Assembly: GCF_023283765.1 (NCBI RefSeq)
Contig: NZ_JAKILG010000001.1
Location: forward strand, 157,736 to 221,735
Source of the DNA: Shewanella profunda
GTDB taxonomy: Bacteria > Pseudomonadota > Gammaproteobacteria > Enterobacterales > Shewanellaceae
Direction: 5' to 3'
DNA length: 64,000 nucleotides
Position numbers and translations under genes: made by a program. Below, one piece after another: positions 58,619 through 64,000 of this stretch. Numbering within the stretch: the first letter of the stretch is position 1; each line of letters opens with the position of its first letter. A model generated the notes under the pieces. The model was not told the DNA's origin, searched no databases, and saw only the letters and a program-made list of their open reading frames with translations.

Positions 58619-60250
58619 TTAAGCAACTTTAAATCGCGCCACTTCTTTTTGTAGATTGCTGCAAATAGCTTTAGTGTTAACCACTATTTGCTGCGTTTCT
58701 TGGATCACTAAGTTGCAGTATCTTGTTTTATCAGATAATTCAGTCAAGTTACGATTAATTTCTTCGGTCACATGGGTTTGCTCTTCGGTCGCAGTAGCCG
58801 TTTGGGTGGACATTTCACTGACTTTGGAGGTGGAGTTAAGGATTTCGTCCAATGCATCTTGAGTTTGACTGGCAAGGGTCACTGTCGATGTAGTAAGAGT
58901 AGCGCCCGACTCAATGCTTTTAACCGCATCATTTACCCCACGTTGTAACTCTTCAATCATGCGCTGAATATCTTGGGTAGATGTTTCAGTGCGACTCGCC
59001 AGCGTTCGCACTTCATCGGCGACCACGGCAAAGCCTCGCCCCTGTTCGCCAGCGCGAGCGGCTTCAATGGCAGCGTTAAGCGCGAGTAGGTTGGTTTGTT
59101 CTGCAATAGAGCGGATCACATCAAGTACGGAAGCAATATTGGCCGAATTTACTGAAAGTTTTTCAATCACAGTAACTGCATTTTTAACGGATTCAGAGAG
59201 TTGTTGGATATGGCTAACTGACTGTGACAGAATATTTTTGCCTTCAATTGTCTGGTCATTGACCTTAGTGATCTCAGTTGCGGTATGCAGTGCATTACTT
59301 GCCACTTCTCTTACGGCCGCACTCATTTCATTCACTGCGGTGACAATAGTCTCGACAAATTGCTCTTGCTCATGACTGATATTTATCGTTGTTGTAGATT
59401 TAGTCGCTAGGCTTTCAACGGTTTCGCTTACATCCTTGGTTTGGCTAATAATGGCGATGATCATTTGTTGTAGCTGCGCGACAAACTGATTAAAAGCAGT
59501 CGCAAGCTCACCGATTTCATCCTGGCGTTTGATGGGGATCCTTTGGGTGAGGTTACCATCACCATCCACAATATCATTGATCCTGTCAGTAATATCCTGA
59601 ATGGCATTAACGATGATTTTGGGGCCAAAGTAAGCCAATAGAAGAGCGACAATGGCAACTAAGCTGGCGATAGTAACCGATATTTGAATTTGCGTTGTCG
59701 CCTGTTCGGATGTCTGTAAATCCAGCTCTTTTACCCTATTATCCGCAGCCTCGCCTGCGGCATTGTAGATATTTCTTAAGGACTTAAATTCTTTTTGTGC
59801 TTTGCTTGCTTGTATTTGTCTTGCAAGTTCAACATTGTTATTTCTCACGGCATTAATGACTTCAGATGAAGCTTGATACCAGAGAGAGAATTGTGCTTCA
59901 AAACCATTGGTTGATTGCATTACTTGGGAGTGGTTTTGGAGAATTTGTTTAAACTCCGCCATTCGATCCCTTGCTTGGTCGACATTTTCCTGCCAGTTGT
60001 CGATCTCGCTTTTGCGGTCATCGGCGCTTAGGCTTTCTGTGAGTAACATTTCTTGACTGAGTTGAGCCTGATATAGATCGCGATCCGCATTCAAAATTGC
60101 TGAAATGGCAGGGTTAAACTGTTGGCTAAATTCCTGCATTTGTTTAAGAGTGGCTCTATTTTGCATGGCTCCCGTAATCGCCATAACAATGAGTGCCGTC
60201 GCCATAATGATAAACATGAGGGAAAACTTAACGCGAATACTGTTGAACAT
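58619..60250 (-). CDS. Methyl-accepting chemotaxis protein
   Basis: A 543-residue transmembrane chemoreceptor. TM1 at about 8-28, then a periplasmic region of about 160 residues with four-helix-bundle (4HB_MCP) character, and TM2 near 193-213. A HAMP domain follows ([19 protein letters not shown]). The long cytoplasmic coiled coil has the highly conserved hairpin tip [20 protein letters not shown] (about 390-409) with [12 protein letters not shown], which docks CheA and CheW. The ligand is not predictable. There is no C-terminal CheR-binding pentapeptide. Confidence 0.95.
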   Translation of the reverse strand: MFNSIRVKFSLMFIIMATALIVMAITGAMQNRATLKQMQEFSQQFNPAISAILNADRDLYQAQLSQEMLLTESLSADDRKSEIDNWQENVDQARDRMAEFKQILQNHSQVMQSTNGFEAQFSLWYQASSEVINAVRNNNVELARQIQASKAQKEFKSLRNIYNAAGEAADNRVKELDLQTSEQATTQIQISVTIASLVAIVALLLAYFGPKIIVNAIQDITDRINDIVDGDGNLTQRIPIKRQDEIGELATAFNQFVAQLQQMIIAIISQTKDVSETVESLATKSTTTINISHEQEQFVETIVTAVNEMSAAVREVASNALHTATEITKVNDQTIEGKNILSQSVSHIQQLSESVKNAVTVIEKLSVNSANIASVLDVIRSIAEQTNLLALNAAIEAARAGEQGRGFAVVADEVRTLASRTETSTQDIQRMIEELQRGVNDAVKSIESGATLTTSTVTLASQTQDALDEILNSTSKVSEMSTQTATATEEQTHVTEEINRNLTELSDKTRYCNLVIQETQQIVVNTKAICSNLQKEVARFKVA

Positions 60251-60344
60251 AGAGATATCTCCATTGATAACTTACTCAATAGTTTAGTTGTTATTTAGAG
60301 ATTTGCTTCCACAGCGGCAGATTGTATTTATGGTGGATATAGAG

Positions 60345-60373
60345 CAGAAAGCCTCGACTAAAAGCATCGAGGC
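60345..60373 (-). terminator. Probable terminator of the EamA gene
   Basis: GCCTCGA/TCGAGGC with a 9-base loop lies 19 bases past the gene end. The following T-rich run on the minus strand is short. Confidence 0.65.
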
Positions 60374-60391
60374 CTATTATCTGGGATGGCG

Positions 60392-61282
60392 TTATTCTGG
60401 ACAGGCTAAGGTTGAAACAGCCTTAGTTTTAGGTTTTATTTGTACTAACATCACCCCAAAAATGACCATAGATCCACCAATGTAGTGATAAATCGCTAAG
60501 GTCTCATTGAGGATTATGGCCGCGAGTATGGCTGCCAAAATCGGCATTAGGTTAAAAAACACGCTAGTACGGTCCGCTCCGAGCCGAGCAATACCATTGA
60601 TCCAAGCCCATGGTGCTAACAGTGAGGCTCCGATAGCGGCATACATAATAAGCGGTGCCGATTGGTTGGTAATTGCTATGCTAGGGCTACTAAAGAGTAG
60701 CGGTGTGAGCATAATTACCGCGATTAGCCCTTGAATATAAACCGATTCCCAAGTCGATAATGGCAGTTGCCAGCGTTTAAGTAACACACCATAGAGTGCA
60801 TAAACAAAGGCACTAAAGAGCAATAATAAGTCACCCTCGGTTATCCCTATGGCAATATCCAATATATTGCCGTGACTGAGCATAAAAATTAACCCAAACA
60901 GTGAGACTAACATTCCACTAAAAGCCAATGGCGAGAGTCTTTGTTTTAGCAGTGGTACGGCTAAAAACAGGCTGATCATAGGGACAAGTGAGGTAATTAA
61001 CGCCATATTTGTGGCTGTTGTAGTGGCAGCGGCAAAATAGGCCAAACTCTGATTGAGCACCATACCAAGCAGTGCCAAGGTGACGAACTTGGGCAATAGG
61101 GGTTTTATCTGTTGGCGTTTTTGCCATACAGAAGTCACCACAAAGGGAGTTAAGAGTAGCATCGCAAAAAACCAGCGGTAGAAAGCAATCGCTTCTGGAT
61201 CAATAATCCCAAATGAAAGTTTGTTGACGATAGCGTTACCTGCCCAAATCACTACAGCTAGCAGGGGAAATAGATACAGCAT
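60392..61282 (-). CDS. EamA/DMT-family transporter
   Basis: Ten hydrophobic helices in two EamA repeats (about 5-135 and 150-280) make up the 296 residues, the standard drug/metabolite transporter layout. The second repeat's end motif, LMPILAAILAAIILNE, is typical. Such proteins usually export amino acids or metabolites. The gene is divergent from an AraC-family regulator across 183 bases, which is probably its activator or repressor. Confidence 0.9.
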   Translation of the reverse strand: MLYLFPLLAVVIWAGNAIVNKLSFGIIDPEAIAFYRWFFAMLLLTPFVVTSVWQKRQQIKPLLPKFVTLALLGMVLNQSLAYFAAATTTATNMALITSLVPMISLFLAVPLLKQRLSPLAFSGMLVSLFGLIFMLSHGNILDIAIGITEGDLLLLFSAFVYALYGVLLKRWQLPLSTWESVYIQGLIAVIMLTPLLFSSPSIAITNQSAPLIMYAAIGASLLAPWAWINGIARLGADRTSVFFNLMPILAAILAAIILNETLAIYHYIGGSMVIFGVMLVQIKPKTKAVSTLACPE

Positions 61283-61465
61283 GGCCTTACCTTAGTGTAT
61301 TGACTTTAGGGTCGACAAAATCAAAGTGGTCGCTATTATCGCTGGTCAGTTATGATACAAATATCGCTTATAAGACAAGGTCAGTTCCTATACGGACAGA
61401 GTTGCTATTTTACTGTCTTATTTTCCGTATTGGTTTGTGGTTATCGCTAGAGGTAAAAATATAAG

Positions 61466-62245
61466 ATGCAAACGGTTTTCCATCCCTTACAGCTTGAGCA
61501 AGAGCCGCTTGCCGATATTTTCTTCAACTATGAAGCTTTTGTGCCAAATACTGTGACGCCTAAACATCAACATACATGGGGGCAACTACAGTTAATTAGC
61601 GGTGGAATTATGGAGTTGTATGCTGCAGGACAGCGATTTTTATCCCCTTCGCAATATGCGATTTGGGTACCCGCCGAGATTGAGCATGAAAGTTATACTC
61701 GCCGCAGCATCCATTATTGCTCAATGAATATCACGGTGAAAAGATCACAAAATCTCCCCCTTGAGCCCTGTCTTTTGGCTTTAACTGCCATAGCTCAATC
61801 GATAGTAAATGACTTGCGTGAGCGGCAAGTCAAAGTGGCAGAAACCTTAACAGATAAGCGCTTAGTTGAGGTCTTGCTCGATCAACTGACTTTAGGCCAA
61901 GTGTTATCGCAATTTATTCCAACGGCGACCGATAAGCTACTACAGCCACTCTTGCAGGCGCTTGAAGCCGATCCTGCGAGTCCAAAGACCTTTAAAGCTT
62001 GGGCGGGTGAGTTACATACCACGGAGCGCACCTTAGCCCGTCGCTGCCAAGAGGTTCTGGGCATGAGTTTTACCGAGTTAAGGCAAAGGCATAAGTTTAT
62101 CTATTCATTACAATTATTGCGTCAGGGGCTCGCGATCAAAGAGGTGGCGTTGACGCTCGGCTACAACCAAACTTCGCCTTATATCGTGATGTTTAAAAAA
62201 TATGCCCAGTGCTCACCTGAACAGTATCGCCGCCGCGTGAGTTAG
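61466..62245 (+). CDS. AraC-family transcriptional regulator
   Basis: An N-terminal cupin-like sensor (HQHTWGQLQLISGG, with metal- or ligand-binding-type histidines) is followed by a C-terminal double helix-turn-helix of about 90 residues. The final motif, VALTLGYNQTSPYIVMFKKYAQCSPEQYR, is the AraC signature (quoted here across two helices). The 259 residues fit the family of regulators that control a divergently placed EamA or MFS exporter. The intergenic 61283-61465 should hold the operator. Confidence 0.93.
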   Translation: MQTVFHPLQLEQEPLADIFFNYEAFVPNTVTPKHQHTWGQLQLISGGIMELYAAGQRFLSPSQYAIWVPAEIEHESYTRRSIHYCSMNITVKRSQNLPLEPCLLALTAIAQSIVNDLRERQVKVAETLTDKRLVEVLLDQLTLGQVLSQFIPTATDKLLQPLLQALEADPASPKTFKAWAGELHTTERTLARRCQEVLGMSFTELRQRHKFIYSLQLLRQGLAIKEVALTLGYNQTSPYIVMFKKYAQCSPEQYRRRVS

Positions 62246-62322
62246 TACAGTTGCGCAGTTAGTACATAAGTAGGTTAGTACATAAAGAGAGGATATTGAG
62301 ATAGTGCAGTAAAACGTGAAAT

Positions 62323-62358
62323 AAAATAGGGTACCAATTTGATTTGGCACCCTATTTT
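62323..62358 (+). terminator. Terminator downstream of the AraC gene
   Basis: AAAATAGGGTaCCAA pairs with TTGGcACCCTATTTT with one mismatch. The T-run is on the right. It may also serve the small minus-strand gene at 62407. Confidence 0.85.
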
Positions 62359-62406
62359 TGGCCTATTTAAAGAGATAATTTAAGGGTTTTTACATTGTTG
62401 GATAAA

Positions 62407-62496
62407 TTAGTCAGATGCTTTTTGGCGGTTCCGTTTATCCTGACGTTTCTCTTTTAAGGTCTTCATTGGCGGTTTTTTTACTTTTTCTTTACTCAT
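62407..62496 (-). CDS. 29-residue basic small protein
   Basis: The ATG at 62496 has GGAG ten bases upstream and opens 29 codons ending TAA. The product begins MSKEKVKKPPMKTLKEKRQ and is about 40 percent Lys/Arg, with few hydrophobic residues. Similar very short Lys-rich ORFs starting MSK..KK occur in marine gammaproteobacteria (general recollection, not a search). A nucleic-acid- or ribosome-associated role would fit but is inference. It has a shared terminator at 62323-62358. Confidence 0.6.
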   Translation of the reverse strand: MSKEKVKKPPMKTLKEKRQDKRNRQKASD

Positions 62497-62904
62497 GGTT
62501 TTTGACTCCAAAGTGAAGTAACTATTCAAATCCGCGCCGCAATTCGGTTTCAATAGTTGAACTCAATTTTTATTTCAGGCTTAAATTGAGATGTTCCATT
62601 TAGCAAGATAAATAATCTATTTAACACCAGAAGCTTTAAATGTACTCCTTAGCAATTTTTACCTCTTACACTAAAGCGCTGCCATGACTTTTGAGAGTGA
62701 GATTTTGGTAAAAATGGTTAAATGAAAATTAAGTTACCTTGAGTAAATGTCGCGGCTGGTTAATGACTTCAAAATAATATCTCCTTTTATTTTTCATGTT
62801 AAATTATACCGCTATTAAGTATCACCAATAGCGAGTTAATAGTATGTTGCCACTGAGTTGAACATACTGGGTCCATAAAATAAAATGCTATAAATACTTT
62901 GTCA
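62497..62904. other. Region between small basic protein and Rnk-like gene
   Basis: These 408 AT-rich bases hold a 7-bp inverted repeat CGCTATT/AATAGCG (62810-62833) just past the Rnk-like gene, possibly its terminator. On the minus strand a TATAAT precedes a 22-codon frame (62729-62797) that has no ribosome site. Otherwise nothing is seen. Confidence 0.4.
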
Positions 62905-63309
62905 CTACATGGTTTTACTTGATACTTTTTGGGGGAAACCCACATCCTTAATCATAAAAAGTACAGGTTTACCTAAAATATTCACCTGTGCCAGTTCCCC
63001 TTGGGTTCGTCCAAGTAGGCTCGCACCTAGGTCCGATATCACCGAGAAGCGACCCGCACTGGGTTTATGTTTCTGCGGATATACCAGTTCTACTTGGTAT
63101 TCCTGCTGATCCTGCAGATTAATCAAACATATCTGGCGTCCAACAGTGATCTTATTGCTTGAAGTGTCATTCTTTAAGTATTCGAGTTTAGCTATCACTC
63201 CTGCCAATGTCGTTGGACGTAGTGAGGCATTAAAACTGTTCTGTAGATAATAGGTTTTGGTTTTTAGCATAAAAGATTGAAAAAGATCGCTAAAAAAAGA
63301 ATAAGCCAT
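62905..63309 (-). CDS. GreA/GreB C-terminal-domain protein, Rnk-like
   Basis: The C-terminal ~80 residues (about 50-130) match the GreA/GreB C-terminal FKBP-like domain as found in Rnk: VGRQICLINL, EYQVELVYP, GRFSVISDLGASLLGRTQGE. This domain binds RNA polymerase near the secondary channel. The N-terminal ~45 residues are not the Gre coiled coil and lack the acidic tip needed for transcript cleavage, so it may compete with Gre factors. At 134 residues it is the size of Rnk. The N-terminal half is unusual. Confidence 0.75.
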   Translation of the reverse strand: MAYSFFSDLFQSFMLKTKTYYLQNSFNASLRPTTLAGVIAKLEYLKNDTSSNKITVGRQICLINLQDQQEYQVELVYPQKHKPSAGRFSVISDLGASLLGRTQGELAQVNILGKPVLFMIKDVGFPQKVSSKTM

Positions 63310-63395
63310 TACTGCCTCTAAATAACGAAGTTAAAATATAAATAGAATGATCTTTAAATATTATTCTATGTGTTTAAATTGGTTTTAGATATTCT

Positions 63396-63418
63396 GCCGA
63401 GCGCTAGTTGCGCTCGGC
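63396..63418. other. Perfect 9-bp hairpin
   Basis: GCCGAGCGC/GCGCTCGGC with a TAGTT loop, in the gap between the Rnk-like gene and the IS element. There is no T-run. It may be the terminator of a gene that the IS displaced from this spot. Confidence 0.6.
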
Positions 63419-63525
63419 TTAGACTGGGCATTTAAGCAGGGCGGGATCATACTTTGTTAACTAACGGAAACTTTTAGGCTTAAACAGGATCAGAGCAAGC
63501 ATGTTATGCTAACGACCTATTCCCT

Positions 63526-64000
63526 ATGTCACTGTTTGAACACTTGAAACTCATCGAAGACCCTCGCTCTCACATCAACCTAGACCATGATTTAGTTGAT
63601 ATTATTTTTCTTGTTTTAGCCTCAATCGCTTCAGGCTGTGATGGCTGGCAAGCTATCGAAGAATTCGGCAAAGAGAACCTATCTTGGCTACGTAAACATC
63701 GAGATTTTGACAACGGGATCCCGACTCGGCATTCCATTGCTCGGATCATTAAAGTTATCGATACCGAAATACTGGTGTTAACGCTCTTTTGTTGGGCAAA
63801 TAGCTTAAGAGAGGCCTCATCCAAGCCATTAATCGCTATCGACGGCAAAACGTTGCGGGGTGCAGTTAATCAACATGGCGCTAAAAATGCGCTACACCTC
63901 GTTTCGGCCTTTGATACCGAACAAGGAATTGTGCTGTATCAGCAAGATACACAGACCAAAGGTAACGAAATCGCAACGGTTCAAGCGCTGTTGCACATGT
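63526..64000 (+). mobile_element. ISAs1-family transposase, cut by window end
   Basis: From ATG 63526 an open frame runs off the window. It encodes MSLFEHLKLIEDPR at the start and then IIFLVLASIASGCDGWQ and LIAIDGKTLRGAV, the N-terminal domain and first catalytic Asp region (AIDGKTLRG) of ISAs1-family DDE transposases. About 158 residues are visible of a usual ~370. The left terminal repeat probably lies near 63424-63450 (CTGGGCATTTAAGCAGGG). It is not shown as broken within the window. Confidence 0.9.

Noticed and set aside
63570..63848. Minus-strand ORF of 92 residues at the window end
   Set aside because: It is antisense to the clear ISAs1-family transposase frame that begins at 63526 on the plus strand.

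Overview
The window is a stretch of gammaproteobacterial chromosome, almost certainly Shewanella and probably close to the oneidensis/putrefaciens group. The evidence is the tetraheme periplasmic fumarate reductase FccA next to ldhA, a Tat-exported split-Soret diheme cytochrome, the run metK / tkt-epd-pgk-fba, and standard gamma blocks (xerD-dsbC-recJ; srmB next to trmN6). The species cannot be fixed from the sequence alone. Most of the window is core genome, punctuated by factor-independent terminators. I see no tRNA, rRNA or CRISPR array.

Layout. 1-7.5 kb: metK on the minus strand behind a promoter fused to a four-unit met-box array, then central carbon genes tkt, epd, pgk, fba on the plus strand. 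7.6-10.1 kb: a DUF481 outer-membrane protein and the NhaD Na+/H+ antiporter. 10.2-17.9 kb: a split-Soret cytochrome/lipoprotein pair divergent from a ToxR-type membrane regulator with an overlapping small membrane partner, an unknown two-TM protein, a PAS protein with a degenerate GGDEF domain, and a radical SAM enzyme. 18-25 kb: RND efflux pair, srmB, trmN6. 25.5-31.5 kb: brnQ, xerD-dsbC-recJ, a small membrane protein and a GNAT enzyme. 31.6-36.5 kb: ahpC/ahpF, a secreted M17 aminopeptidase and a spermidine-synthase-like protein. 36.6-44.2 kb: a small MscS channel, dienelactone hydrolase, ldhA, fccA and small membrane proteins. This block is bracketed by inverted copies of one end of an IS3-family element, and the second copy has broken a membrane-protein gene. 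44.3-53.4 kb: a YwqK/MORN-repeat protein with a lipoprotein partner, a GDT1-type Mn2+ exporter behind a yybP-ykoY (Mn2+) riboswitch, an aromatic amino acid permease and an S46 dipeptidyl-peptidase. 53.5-56 kb: an accessory pocket with a lone DUF4062 gene flanked by two clusters of short hairpins. 56-64 kb: an RluF-like pseudouridine synthase, an NhaC-type antiporter, a chemoreceptor, an EamA exporter divergent from an AraC regulator, a 29-residue basic protein, an Rnk/GreA-C-like protein, and the start of an ISAs1-family element cut by the window edge.

How genes work together. tkt/epd/pgk/fba serve pentose phosphate, vitamin B6 and glycolysis. ldhA and fccA serve fermentative lactate formation and anaerobic fumarate respiration. 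ahpC/ahpF form a peroxide-reducing pair. The least explained parts are the ToxR-type regulator/partner pair with the split-Soret operon, the DUF4062 pocket with its hairpin clusters, and the IS-derived chimeric ORF.
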